From the NCBI RefSeq assembly GCF_037935975.1, contig NZ_CP149817.1, forward strand, positions 4,898,001 to 4,962,000: a stretch of DNA of 64,000 nucleotides, in the 5' to 3' direction. Positions 33,935-42,946 of the stretch are shown here, one piece after another; within the stretch, counting starts at the first letter, position 1, and each line of letters opens with the position of its first letter. The notes below the pieces were generated by a model. That model worked only from the letters and a program-made list of their open reading frames with translations, was not told where the DNA came from and made no database searches. The position numbers were made by a program, and so were the translations under genes. The DNA is from Teredinibacter turnerae. GTDB taxonomy: Bacteria > Pseudomonadota > Gammaproteobacteria > Pseudomonadales > Cellvibrionaceae.

Positions 33935-35308
33935 TCACTCCCCAAAACTTCCCGCCGCGCCAGGAAAGACCACTGGGCTTTCAAAGCCGTCTTTGCTCAC
34001 ACCGGCCACGCCAAAAAAATAATTGTCGATCACAATATTCTCCAGGGTAAATTCGGTCACATCGCCCACGAAGCGCGAATATTGCCATTGCGGTGCATCG
34101 GTATAGCGCCAGTAAATTTTATAGCCGGCAAGGTTGGGGTTTTGTTTTTTATTCAGCGCTTTCCAGGACAATGTCGTACTGGGTTGCACGGCACCTTTGA
34201 TAGTGACACCACTGGGCGGGTTCGGTGCCCAGGCCATGGACGCAAGGCTCACCGCATTGAGTGCAGTTAGTTTGGCCGCATAGGGGAAATTTACCCCCTC
34301 GATAGTATCACCGTAGGCAATGCCGTTTTCGGTGCGAATATCCTGGTGTTGGCGGTTGTAGTTTTCGTTGGTTTCCATAATGCGCACACCAGGAAAGCCG
34401 AGATCGTTAAAGGGTTTGTGGTGCCCGCCGCGACCGAAACGGTCCAGGCGATAAATCACCATAGTATCCAGATTGGGGATATAGGTATCCGCCATTTTGT
34501 CGATGTAACGCGCGAGGTTGCGGCTGGGGGAATCCACTTCGCCACCGGTGTAACGGCGGGTAGTCGCCTCTTCCGACGTTTCTGTGTGCCGGGTGCCTTC
34601 GGCAAATATGCGCGCCGTTGTGTTATCGATAACACCGTTAATGCCTTCGATGTTGCCGATCATATCGTTATTAAGTACCGCCTTTATTCGCCAGCCATCT
34701 TTTTGCGCTTGCGCCGCCATAATTTTGCCGCCGAACAACCCCTGCTCTTCGCCGGCGAGCGCGGCGTATACAATCGAGCCCTGAAAGCGATACTGACTCA
34801 GCACCCGAGCGGTTTCCAGCACCCCGGCGACACCGGACGCATTGTCGTTTGCGCCGGGCGCGTCGCTGGTTGCGTTCATTACGTCAGTAACCCGCGAATC
34901 AATATCGCCAGACATAATCACGTAGCGGCCTGGGTCAGTAACGCCCCGCTGAACCGCGATCACGCTGACGACGTCGACAGGGTCTGGGATACGCGTCTCG
35001 CCAGCTACAGTTTCGGATTGATAGTACACCTCGAGGCAGCCGCCACACTCGGCAGAGATTCGCTCGAACTCGCTTTTAATCCAGCGGCGGGCAGCGCCGA
35101 TACCGCGGGTATCTGACGCAGTTTCGGACGCGGTATGGCGAGTGCCAAACCCCACGAGTGTGCGAATGTCCCGCTCGATATGGTTTGCTGAAACTTCCGC
35201 AGCAATGCGGTGTAATTCATCCGTATTTACACGAGATACCTTTTCCCTGGCGTGAATAGGTAGCGCGAGAAGCGCGCCAATAACGATATATCGCAAACGG
35301 AAAACCAT
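33935..35308 (-). CDS. M28-family metallopeptidase with C-terminal Fn3-like domain
   Basis: A 457-residue protein with a signal peptide (ALLALPIHA region). The zinc peptidase domain has GANDNASGVAG (bridging Asp), GEEQGLFG (catalytic and ligand Glu), LNNDMIGN (Asp ligand) and RGGHHKPF (His ligand). The first ligand motif, normally S-A/G-H-x-D, reads MSGDIDS here, with Asp in place of His. About residues 360-450 form a fibronectin type III-like domain (PPSGVTIKGAVQPSTTLSW, GYKIYWRY, FGVAGVSKDG). It should be an exported aminopeptidase acting on peptide N-termini. It is a single gene converging on the M23-like gene. Confidence 0.85.
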   Translation of the reverse strand: MVFRLRYIVIGALLALPIHAREKVSRVNTDELHRIAAEVSANHIERDIRTLVGFGTRHTASETASDTRGIGAARRWIKSEFERISAECGGCLEVYYQSETVAGETRIPDPVDVVSVIAVQRGVTDPGRYVIMSGDIDSRVTDVMNATSDAPGANDNASGVAGVLETARVLSQYRFQGSIVYAALAGEEQGLFGGKIMAAQAQKDGWRIKAVLNNDMIGNIEGINGVIDNTTARIFAEGTRHTETSEEATTRRYTGGEVDSPSRNLARYIDKMADTYIPNLDTMVIYRLDRFGRGGHHKPFNDLGFPGVRIMETNENYNRQHQDIRTENGIAYGDTIEGVNFPYAAKLTALNAVSLASMAWAPNPPSGVTIKGAVQPSTTLSWKALNKKQNPNLAGYKIYWRYTDAPQWQYSRFVGDVTEFTLENIVIDNYFFGVAGVSKDGFESPVVFPGAAGSFGE

Positions 35309-35447
35309 CGAATAACCTCTTCGGATTAACTAGCCATGTATCAATGGCAGGATAGGAAATAGCAATAAAAGACCAGCGCCACAGCGCAGCGAGACGGACC
35401 TGCGTGCGTGGCGGCAACCGAATACATCCGCTGCCGCCAAGCACAAG

Positions 35448-36689
35448 TTAATTAATTACAATCAATACTTGACCGCAAATCCATGCCATATAGGTGCCCA
35501 CGGCATAGCCCAGCACCGCCAGCAAAATACCCACCGGCGCCAACGCGGGGTGAAATGCTGCGGCAACCACGGGGGCAGACGCCGCACCCCCCACATTCGC
35601 CTGGCTGCCCACCGCCATGAAAAACAACGGCGCTCGCAGCAACTTCGCCATCAGTAACATCAGCCCGGCATGACAGCACATCCAGATAAAGCCAATCACG
35701 AAATATATTGGCGTTTCAAAAATTGCCATTAAATTCATATGGGTGCCGATTGTGGCCACCAGAATGTAAAGCATGGCTGACCCCAATCGAGAGGCACCGG
35801 CGGCTTCCAAGTGGCGAGCACGGGTAAATGACAAGGCAATCCCAATGGTGGAGGCAATCACCACCATCCAGAAAAAACGTGAGTGCAAACTAAACCGGGC
35901 GAGCCCCGGATAATTCTCTTGTAAATAGGGCGCAATGAGGTCAGCGCAGAAATGTGATAAACCGGTAACACCAAAGCCCACGGCGACAATGATCATCACA
36001 TCGTTAAGCGTGGGGATGCGCGCATTTTCTGCTTGATATTTGGCAATGGATTGCTGCAACTGCACGATTGCGGTGGTATCGGCGCCGTTGCGACGATCAA
36101 TGTCTTTACTCTTGGCCGCAAGCGTCAGCAGCACAGCCATCCACAGGTTTGCGACAATCACGTCCACCGCAACCCAGGCAGAAAACACATCGTTACCGAC
36201 TGCGTATATTTCCTTCATCGCCGCCTGATTGGCACCGCCGCCAATCCAACTGCCTGCCACTGTGGTCATACCGCGCCAGACCGCATCCGGCCCGTTGTTG
36301 CCAATTAATTCCGGCGAAACCCACGAAATCGCCAACAGCGCTACGGGCCCGCCAATCACCACACCAAAAGTGCCGGTAAAAAATAAAATCAGCGCTTTGG
36401 GGCCTAACCGCATGATTTGCCGAATATCGACACTGATCACAAACAGCACCAGGGTCGTCGGCAGGAGATAGCGGGAGGCGACGAAATACAACTGACTGTG
36501 ATCACCGTCAATCACACCCAAGGTATTCATCAGCGACGGCAGGAAGTAGCAGAGCAGGATGGCGGGGACAACAGAATAAAATTTGCGAAATACGGGGTGG
36601 TTGCTTTGCGTGCTAAAAAAAACTGCGCCGAGAATCACAGTCAGAAGGCCGAGCACCGTGGCATCGTTGGTAATCAGTGGAGCTTGCAT
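35448..36689 (-). CDS. DUF819-family integral membrane protein
   Basis: A 413-residue protein with about ten to eleven membrane segments. DUF819 hallmarks are visible: the central AGSWIGGGANQAAMKE motif, the GTFGVVIGGP stretch, and the FMAVGSQANVGGAASAPVVAAAF motif near the C-terminus (in parts). The two Gly/Asn-rich re-entrant-like motifs suggest a transporter. It is divergent from eutBC with about 175 bp between starts, so it may take up a substrate connected with that pathway; no family member is well characterised enough to say more. Confidence 0.85.
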   Translation of the reverse strand: MQAPLITNDATVLGLLTVILGAVFFSTQSNHPVFRKFYSVVPAILLCYFLPSLMNTLGVIDGDHSQLYFVASRYLLPTTLVLFVISVDIRQIMRLGPKALILFFTGTFGVVIGGPVALLAISWVSPELIGNNGPDAVWRGMTTVAGSWIGGGANQAAMKEIYAVGNDVFSAWVAVDVIVANLWMAVLLTLAAKSKDIDRRNGADTTAIVQLQQSIAKYQAENARIPTLNDVMIIVAVGFGVTGLSHFCADLIAPYLQENYPGLARFSLHSRFFWMVVIASTIGIALSFTRARHLEAAGASRLGSAMLYILVATIGTHMNLMAIFETPIYFVIGFIWMCCHAGLMLLMAKLLRAPLFFMAVGSQANVGGAASAPVVAAAFHPALAPVGILLAVLGYAVGTYMAWICGQVLIVIN

Positions 36690-36865
36690 AAGGATGAACT
36701 ATTCTAAAAATGTATAACCCGGGTATTAAGCCTGAATTTAAAAAAAATTTCATGCCCGCGACTCAATCGTTGTGGATGTGGGAAATCTTCAGTGACGCGT
36801 ATTGGCACTTTTTATGTATACCTTCCCTCATCAATTCATTCAAAGCGTTATCACTGGTTTGCAAC

Positions 36866-38293
36866 ATGCGTTATAGCTACACCCTGGGCACCACCCGCTA
36901 TCACTTTACCAACCTCGCGGAATTGATGGCCAAGGCCACGCCCGCGCGGGCAGGCGACCGACTGGCCGGCGTAATCGCGCACACGGCACAAGAACGGGTA
37001 ATTGCCCAAATGGCATTGGCCGACGTCCCGCTAAAAAATTTCCTCAATGAAGCACTGGTGCCTTATGAAGAGGATGAAGTTACCCGGCTGATCATTGATA
37101 CCCACAGCGCAGACGCATTCGCACCTATCTCCCATTTTACCGTCGGCGATTTTCGCAACTGGTTACTGAGCGATGCCGCCGACAGCGCAACCCTGGCGCA
37201 AGTTCGCCCGGGCCTCACGCCAGAAATGGTCGCCGCGGTCAGTAAAATCATGCGCAATCAGGATCTGATCCTGGTCGCCAAGAAATGCCAGGTAACTACC
37301 GCTTTTCGCAACACCATCGGCCTGCCCGGCCGCTTTTCCACACGCTTGCAACCGAATCACCCGACCGATGACAGCACCGGTATCGCGGCGAGTATTCTCG
37401 ACGGCTTGATGTACGGCAGTGGCGATGCGGTGATCGGCATTAATCCCGCAACGGATAATCTGGCGCAATGCCAAAACCTACTGCACATGCTCGACGAGAT
37501 TATTCAGCACTACCAGATCCCCACTCAATCCTGCGTGCTCACCCATGTCACCAACGCCATCGAAGCTATCGAACTGGGCGCGCCTCTCGATCTGGTGTTT
37601 CAGTCCATCGGTGGCACTGAAGCCACCAACACCGGTTTTGGCTTTAACCTCGCCCACCTCGCCCAGGCGGAGGCGGCGGCGCAAAGCCTGGCGCGAGGAA
37701 CTGTCGGCAACAACGTGATGTATTTTGAAACAGGGCAAGGCAGCTCGTTGTCGGCCAACGCCCACTGGGGGCTCGACCAGCAAACCTGCGAGGTGCGCGC
37801 CTACGCCGTTGCGCGGCAATACAATCCGTTGCTGGTAAATACCGTGGTGGGTTTTATCGGTCCGGAATATTTATTCGACGGCAAGGAAATTATTCGCGCG
37901 GGGCTGGAAGATCACTGTTGCGGCAAACTGCTGGGGCTGCCCATGGGGGTAGACGTGTGTTACACCAACCACGCCCAGGCCGACCAGAACGATATGGATA
38001 CACTCCTCACCTTGCTCGCCGTGGCTGGCTGCACCTACATTATGGGGATTCCCGGTGCCGACGACATTATGCTGAATTATCAAACCACGTCGTTTCACGA
38101 TGCGCTCTACGCGCGGCAGGTTCTCGGATTGCGCGCCGCACCGGAATTCGAAGCCTGGCTGGAAAAAATGCAGATTATTGAAACCCATCAGCCCGCGAAA
38201 CTGCTCGATGCCATGCCCGACACTTTTGCCCGTACCCTGGAGCATCTATCCGACAGCGACAACAGCGACGCGCGCGCGGAGGCCGGCCAATGA
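36866..38293 (+). CDS. eutB: Ethanolamine ammonia-lyase large subunit
   Basis: The large subunit of the adenosylcobalamin-dependent enzyme that splits ethanolamine into acetaldehyde and ammonia. From ATG 36866 it has 475 residues, close to the ~453 of enteric EutB, and the N-terminus MRYSYTLGTTRYHF aligns with the family; an upstream frame from 36710 adds an unrelated 52 residues. Active-site residues are kept: Arg and Gln in RLQPN, Asn in GINPATD, Glu in FETGQGSSLSA, Asp in MGVDVCYTNHA. NTVVGFIGPEYL and DDIMLNYQTTSFHD are also conserved. The stop overlaps eutC by ATGA. The C-terminal ~20 acidic residues are extra. Confidence 0.95.
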   Translation: MRYSYTLGTTRYHFTNLAELMAKATPARAGDRLAGVIAHTAQERVIAQMALADVPLKNFLNEALVPYEEDEVTRLIIDTHSADAFAPISHFTVGDFRNWLLSDAADSATLAQVRPGLTPEMVAAVSKIMRNQDLILVAKKCQVTTAFRNTIGLPGRFSTRLQPNHPTDDSTGIAASILDGLMYGSGDAVIGINPATDNLAQCQNLLHMLDEIIQHYQIPTQSCVLTHVTNAIEAIELGAPLDLVFQSIGGTEATNTGFGFNLAHLAQAEAAAQSLARGTVGNNVMYFETGQGSSLSANAHWGLDQQTCEVRAYAVARQYNPLLVNTVVGFIGPEYLFDGKEIIRAGLEDHCCGKLLGLPMGVDVCYTNHAQADQNDMDTLLTLLAVAGCTYIMGIPGADDIMLNYQTTSFHDALYARQVLGLRAAPEFEAWLEKMQIIETHQPAKLLDAMPDTFARTLEHLSDSDNSDARAEAGQ

Positions 38294-39108
38294 AACGCCC
38301 GCACGTAGTCGCAAACCCCTGGCAGCAGTTGCGTCGATTTACCGATGCCCGCATTGGTCTCGGCCGCGCTGGAACCAGCCTGCCCACCCACGAATTACTC
38401 GCCTTTCAATTGGATCACGCACGCGCGCAGGACGCTGTTCACCTGCCGCTTGATCTCGCCCGTTTGGCTACCGATCTCAGCGCACTACCAGCGCTCGCGC
38501 CACTGGGTGACATTATTCACCTGCGCTCACGCGCCGCAGACCGCAACCAGTATTTACAGCGCCCGGATTTTGGGCGTCGCCTGCACGAAGATGAGATCCC
38601 TCGCTTACACCACCTAAGCACCAGCACCGAGTACGACCTCGCCATCGTGATTGCCGATGGTCTCTCCTCACAAGCAGTACAACAAAATACCGCCCCTATG
38701 TGCGAAGCCCTGTTAAGTGCCCTGCACAACGACGATCAATCCTGGCAGCTGGCCCCCCTGTGCGTGGTACAGCAAGGACGTGTGGCCGTCGGCGATGAAG
38801 TCGGCGAGCAGTTAAAAGCCAAAGCGGTCGTGGTGCTTATTGGCGAACGGCCGGGTTTAAGCTCTCCGGACAGCCTGGGGATCTATCTCACCTGGCAACC
38901 TAAAGTCGGTCGCAACGACGGTGAGCGAAATTGCATCTCCAACGTTCGCCCGCAGGGGTTAAGTTGCAGCGAAGCTGCCCGGCGCTTGTTATACCTGTTA
39001 AAGGAATCCCGCCGCCTGCAGTTGAGTGGCGTCGACCTGAAAGATCGCACCATAAGTGACACCTCAACTATCCAGAATGGTGCAAAAAACTTCCTGCTGC
39101 CAAGTTAA
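38290..39108 (+). CDS. eutC: Ethanolamine ammonia-lyase small subunit
   Basis: The 272-residue light chain that binds the lower part of adenosylcobalamin with EutB. Family motifs: RIGLGRAGTSLPTHELLAFQLDHARAQDAV (in parts) near residues 20-50, YLQRPDFGRRL, IVIADGLSS, LIGERPGLSSPDSLGIYLTW (in parts), and RNCISNVRPQGL with its Cys. It starts inside the eutB stop codon, so the subunits are coupled. No eutA reactivase, microcompartment shell or acetaldehyde dehydrogenase gene follows, so this is the minimal eutBC type. Confidence 0.95.
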   Translation: MKRPHVVANPWQQLRRFTDARIGLGRAGTSLPTHELLAFQLDHARAQDAVHLPLDLARLATDLSALPALAPLGDIIHLRSRAADRNQYLQRPDFGRRLHEDEIPRLHHLSTSTEYDLAIVIADGLSSQAVQQNTAPMCEALLSALHNDDQSWQLAPLCVVQQGRVAVGDEVGEQLKAKAVVVLIGERPGLSSPDSLGIYLTWQPKVGRNDGERNCISNVRPQGLSCSEAARRLLYLLKESRRLQLSGVDLKDRTISDTSTIQNGAKNFLLPS

Positions 39109-39409
39109 TTGCTTGCGCGACAATAATTTTTAATTAACCCGTGCAATGTTTTTTTCGGGTCTACACTGCAAAAACACCGATTTTTTTCGGGTTATCACTC
39201 AGAAAAATAATTGTCGCCTTATTCAACGCAATTGGCGCCCACCCCAGGGCACAGAACTTGCAAATTTGAGCGACAAAGTCACTTAGAAGCGTTGCCTCGA
39301 ATGCACGGTTGTGGACATTCGCCACAGCGGCACAGGCAAGCTATTCGGTTACGGCAGCCGCATTCAGCCAACAATTAACTGCCGGACCGTGTTTACACCA
39401 GGAAACTGC

Positions 39410-39916
39410 ATGCCCCGTTTTATAAAAGGCTACGTGCATTACGTCGAATTGTTTAATCGGCGGATTGGCCGATTGATGATGTATGGCATTTTTGCCATGG
39501 TCGCAATTCTCATGTGGTCCTCTATTTCCAAAACTTTCTTTATGCCCTCGCTGTGGACTTTAGAAGCCGCGCAGTTTTCCATGGTTGCCTACTACATACT
39601 CGGCGGCGCCTATGCCATGCAATTGCGTGCGAATGTGCGCATGGATTTGTTTTACGGCGAATGGTCTACCAAAACCAAAGCCTGGGTCGACGTGTTTACT
39701 ATTTTCTTTTTAATTTTTTATTTGGGGGTTTTGCTCTACGGCGGCTTTGAAAGCACCTCCTACTCCTTCGAATACGACGAACGCAGCCGCACGGCCTGGC
39801 GGCCTTATATGTGGCCAATTAAAGCCACCATGTGCTTTGGCCTGGTGATGATGATCCTGCAGTCGTTCGCTGAGTTATTTAAAGATATTGCCCGCATTCG
39901 AGGAGAAAAAATCTGA
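39410..39916 (+). CDS. TRAP transporter small permease (DctQ-like)
   Basis: A 168-residue membrane protein with four helices. The start MPRFIKGYVHYVELFNRR at 39410 follows AGGAAA five bases upstream; a GTG 99 bases earlier adds an unlikely tail. DctQ features are the amphipathic N-terminus, FAMVAILMWSSISKTFF, ANVRMDLFYGEWS, and a final helix FGLVMMILQSFAELFKD. It overlaps the large permease start by one base (TGATG). Part of a tripartite sodium-driven uptake system. Confidence 0.9.
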   Translation: MPRFIKGYVHYVELFNRRIGRLMMYGIFAMVAILMWSSISKTFFMPSLWTLEAAQFSMVAYYILGGAYAMQLRANVRMDLFYGEWSTKTKAWVDVFTIFFLIFYLGVLLYGGFESTSYSFEYDERSRTAWRPYMWPIKATMCFGLVMMILQSFAELFKDIARIRGEKI

Positions 39917-41238
39917 TGTCCCACAGCATGATCGCCACCATGATGTTCGCATTGATGATGCTGTTAATGGTTACCGGCCAGCGGGTATTCGCCGCAATTG
40001 GCGCGGTAGCCGCCGTCGCTGCACTTCTACTCTGGGGCACCGGCGGTGCGGATATTCCGTTTACCGCTGCAATGAAACTCATGAAGTGGTACCCGCTACT
40101 CACCTTGCCCATGTTTATTTTTATGGGGTACATATTGTCGGAATCTAAAATTGCCGACGACCTCTATAAAATGTTTCATGTGTGGATGGGCCCGGTACAC
40201 GGCGGGCTCGCCATTGGCACTATTGGGTTGATGGTATTGGTATCGGCCATGAACGGCTTGTCGGTGGCGGGCATGGCGATTGGTGCCACTATCGCGCTGC
40301 CTGAGTTATTGCGCCGCGGTTACAACAAAAAAATGGTAACCGGCGTTGTACAGGCTGGCTCGTCGCTAGGCATTCTTGTTCCGCCATCGGTGGTGCTTGT
40401 GCTTTACGCGATGATTGCACGCCAGCCGGTGGGTCAGTTGTGGCTCGCAGGCATAGTGCCGGGGTTGATAATGGCTGCATTGTTTATTGTGTATATCGCC
40501 ATTCGTTGCCGGATGAATAAAGAACTTGGGCCGGTTCTACCGAAAGAAGAACGTCAGGTCAGCATGGCCGAAAAGCTGCGCCTGTTGCGCGCAGGTTTAT
40601 TACCACTGGGCATTTTCGCGGTAATGATGGTGCCTTTCGTCAACGGTTGGACCAGCCTCGTCGAGAGTTCCGCGTTAGGTGCAATGGCCGCTTTGCTCGC
40701 AGCAATCTTCAAAAAGCGCATGAACAAAGTGGTGTTTGAGAATTCGGTGCGCAATACGCTGGCGATTTCCTGCATGTTTATGTGGATTATTCTTGCCGCT
40801 CTCGGTTTTGGTGCAGTGTTCGACGGCCTCGGTGCGGTAAAAGCTATCGAGGCGCTGTTTACCGATCAATGGGGATTAAGCCCCTGGACCATTCTGATTT
40901 TAATGCAGCTCTCGTTCATTATCATGGGAACCTTTCTCGACGATACCGCCATGCTGGTTATCGTCGCTCCCCTGTATGTGCCGCTCGTTCAAGCGCTCGG
41001 TTTCGATCTTATCTGGTACGGCGTACTTTATACAGTTACTACGCAAATCGCTTATATGACGCCACCTTTTGGCTACAACCTGTTTCTGATGCGAGCGATG
41101 GCACCGCCGGAAATCAGCTTGCGGGATATTTACGGGTCGATCCTACCATTTGTGATGATTATGGTTTTCGCTCTGGCGTTAATCATGGTGTTTCCACAGC
41201 TCGCTCTGTGGTTGCCTGAATATGTGTATCAAAAATAG
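39916..41238 (+). CDS. TRAP transporter large permease (DctM-like)
   Basis: A 440-residue membrane protein with about 11-12 segments, the transport-carrying subunit of a TRAP system. Motifs: FAAIGAVAAVAALLLWG, LPMFIFMGYILSES, the SAMNGLSVAGMAIGATIALPEL block (in parts), GSSLGILVPPSVVLVLY (a core DctM signature) and GTFLDDTAMLVIVAPLYVP. It uses a sodium gradient to import an organic anion delivered by the binding protein. Middle gene of the QMP operon 39410-42333. Confidence 0.95.
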   Translation: MSHSMIATMMFALMMLLMVTGQRVFAAIGAVAAVAALLLWGTGGADIPFTAAMKLMKWYPLLTLPMFIFMGYILSESKIADDLYKMFHVWMGPVHGGLAIGTIGLMVLVSAMNGLSVAGMAIGATIALPELLRRGYNKKMVTGVVQAGSSLGILVPPSVVLVLYAMIARQPVGQLWLAGIVPGLIMAALFIVYIAIRCRMNKELGPVLPKEERQVSMAEKLRLLRAGLLPLGIFAVMMVPFVNGWTSLVESSALGAMAALLAAIFKKRMNKVVFENSVRNTLAISCMFMWIILAALGFGAVFDGLGAVKAIEALFTDQWGLSPWTILILMQLSFIIMGTFLDDTAMLVIVAPLYVPLVQALGFDLIWYGVLYTVTTQIAYMTPPFGYNLFLMRAMAPPEISLRDIYGSILPFVMIMVFALALIMVFPQLALWLPEYVYQK

Positions 41239-41292
41239 TGCGTCCGCGCGCAAACTTTAAAAAACTGCCAACCACAACAACAGGAGCAGCCC

Positions 41293-42333
41293 ATGAAATC
41301 CAGACGTAATTTTATCGCTTCCGCTGCAGCGCTTGCCGGTGCTGCCACTCTCACACCGCCGCGCCTGTACGCCGCCAAGCCAAAAATCAAATGGCGTATG
41401 CAAACCTACGCTGGACCGGCATTGGCAGAGCACGTGGTTAAGCCAGCAATCGAAAGCTTTAACCGCATTGCCGGTGAAGAAATGCAAATTGAGTTGTATT
41501 TCGCCGACCAGTTGGTGCCCACAGGTGAACTCTTCCGCGCGCTCAAAAAAGGCACTCTGGATGCAGTTCAATCCGACGATGACTCCATGGCATCCCCTAC
41601 CGATGTGACCGTATTCGGTGGTTACTTCCCCTTCGGCAGCCGCTACTCGCTGGATGTACCCGTGCTGTTCAATCAATACGGGCTCGGCAAAATCTGGGAA
41701 GAAGAATACGCAAAAGTGGGCGTTAAACACTTATCCGCCGGTGCCTGGGACCCCTGTCACTTCGCCACCAAAAAACCGATTAACAGCCTGAAAGATCTAA
41801 AAGGCTTGCGCGTGTTTACCTTCCCCACCGCTGGCCGCTTCCTTGCACAATTTGGTGTCGTGCCGGTATCACTGCCGTGGGAAGACGTAGAAGTTGCGGT
41901 GCAGACTGGCGAGCTGGACGGTATCGCCTGGTCAGGCATTACTGAAGATTACACTGTTGGCTGGGCCAATGTGACCGACTACTTCCTCACCAACAATATT
42001 TCCGGTGCCTGGATAGGTTCATTCTTCGCGAACATGGACCGCTACAATGAACTGCCAGATAAATTAAAAGAATTGCTGAAGCTCACGATGGACAGCTCGC
42101 ACTACTATCGCCAATGGTGGTACTGGGGCGGCGAAGCCAAGCTGCGTGTCGATGGCACCAAAATGAAATTAACCAGCATTCCCGACGAAGAGTGGGATCA
42201 GGTTGAAGCCGCTGCTCACGTTTTCTGGGACAAAATTGCGAAGGAATCCAAAACCAAAGCGAAGGTGGTGGAAATTTTCAAAAAGTACAATGCCGATATG
42301 GCCAAAGCAGGTCGACCTTACCGGTATTCTTAA
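41293..42333 (+). CDS. TRAP transporter substrate-binding protein (DctP/TakP-like)
   Basis: A 346-residue periplasmic receptor. The N-terminus MKSRRNFIASAAALAG has a twin-arginine pattern, so export is probably by Tat, as for many TakP-type receptors. The ligand clamp region includes LKDLKGLRVFTFPTAGRFLAQFG, then PWEDVEVAVQTGELDGIAWSG, both typical. The many Trp and Tyr (YRQWWYWGGE) are as in alpha-keto-acid receptors. The ligand cannot be deduced. It has a GGAGCAGCCC ribosome region and lies 54 bp after the large permease. A terminator follows at 42446. Confidence 0.9.
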   Translation: MKSRRNFIASAAALAGAATLTPPRLYAAKPKIKWRMQTYAGPALAEHVVKPAIESFNRIAGEEMQIELYFADQLVPTGELFRALKKGTLDAVQSDDDSMASPTDVTVFGGYFPFGSRYSLDVPVLFNQYGLGKIWEEEYAKVGVKHLSAGAWDPCHFATKKPINSLKDLKGLRVFTFPTAGRFLAQFGVVPVSLPWEDVEVAVQTGELDGIAWSGITEDYTVGWANVTDYFLTNNISGAWIGSFFANMDRYNELPDKLKELLKLTMDSSHYYRQWWYWGGEAKLRVDGTKMKLTSIPDEEWDQVEAAAHVFWDKIAKESKTKAKVVEIFKKYNADMAKAGRPYRYS

Positions 42334-42445
42334 GCTATTTGAAAGCCAAAAAGCGCAGTCTAAAAACTGCATAACGATTTAACACTCAAATTTTTTCTGG
42401 TCTACCTTAACCGCGTGTTTAATTGCACCTTGCGCGGTTTTCTTT

Positions 42446-42470
42446 GCCCTCTTCGGAGGGCCTTTCTTTT
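42446..42470 (+). terminator. Intrinsic terminator of the TRAP operon
   Basis: GCCCTC-TTCG-GAGGGC hairpin with a stable TTCG loop followed by CTTTCTTTT, about 110 bp after the last TRAP gene. Confidence 0.85.
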
Positions 42471-42514
42471 CCAGTTGAACACCCGCCCTTGTTTATTTTC
42501 TGCCTGTGTTTTGC

Positions 42515-42946
42515 TTAACGGTGAATAATAGACGCACGCATGGGAGCGAGCCGGGCCAGTATACGATTTTGCGTGGCCACGGAAATGTGGTTCTCGTTCA
42601 TCGCGTCAACCAGCAGTTCAACGACTCGATTAAAATGGGCTTCGTCGATGTGCATACCTGTGTGAATGTCTTCCATCGAATCGCCCGAATAGCTGCACGG
42701 TCCATTCGCTAGGCTACACAAGTGCACAATAAAAAGATCGCGAAAGCGCGATACTTTAGAATCGTGAAAAAAAGGCAGAATAGCCGGGTCCTGCCCGATA
42801 TTGTGAATAAAACTATCCACCAGGTTTTCCAGCCCTTGCTGGCCGCCAAGGTCGGCATACAATGTATTGCTGTTGTTTCGCTCCGGCGTGTGACTGCAAG
42901 CAACAATACCGATAAAAAATACCACAGAGATCAACAAGCGATACAT
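42515..42946 (-). CDS. Group 1 truncated haemoglobin-like lipoprotein
   Basis: A 143-residue protein. The signal ends IGIVACS, a lipobox with Cys near residue 17, which is rare for globins. The globin part starts LYADLGGQQGLENLVDSF, the typical trHbN entry, and has the proximal His in DIHTGMHI followed by EAHFNRVVELL. Such globins bind oxygen or nitric oxide; here it would sit on the periplasmic face of a membrane. Last gene of a four-gene operon with a cupredoxin-like protein, a c-di-GMP protein and a DUF3034 protein, with which it shares a one-base overlap. Confidence 0.85.
   Translation of the reverse strand: MYRLLISVVFFIGIVACSHTPERNNSNTLYADLGGQQGLENLVDSFIHNIGQDPAILPFFHDSKVSRFRDLFIVHLCSLANGPCSYSGDSMEDIHTGMHIDEAHFNRVVELLVDAMNENHISVATQNRILARLAPMRASIIHR

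Noticed and set aside
36710-36865. 52-residue N-terminal extension of EutB
   Set aside because: It has no family similarity and the conserved EutB start is at 36866; this stretch more likely holds the promoter between the divergent genes.
39121-39300. Terminator between eutC and the TRAP genes
   Set aside because: There are T runs and ACCCG/CGGGT pieces but no stable hairpin directly before a T run, so I do not call one.
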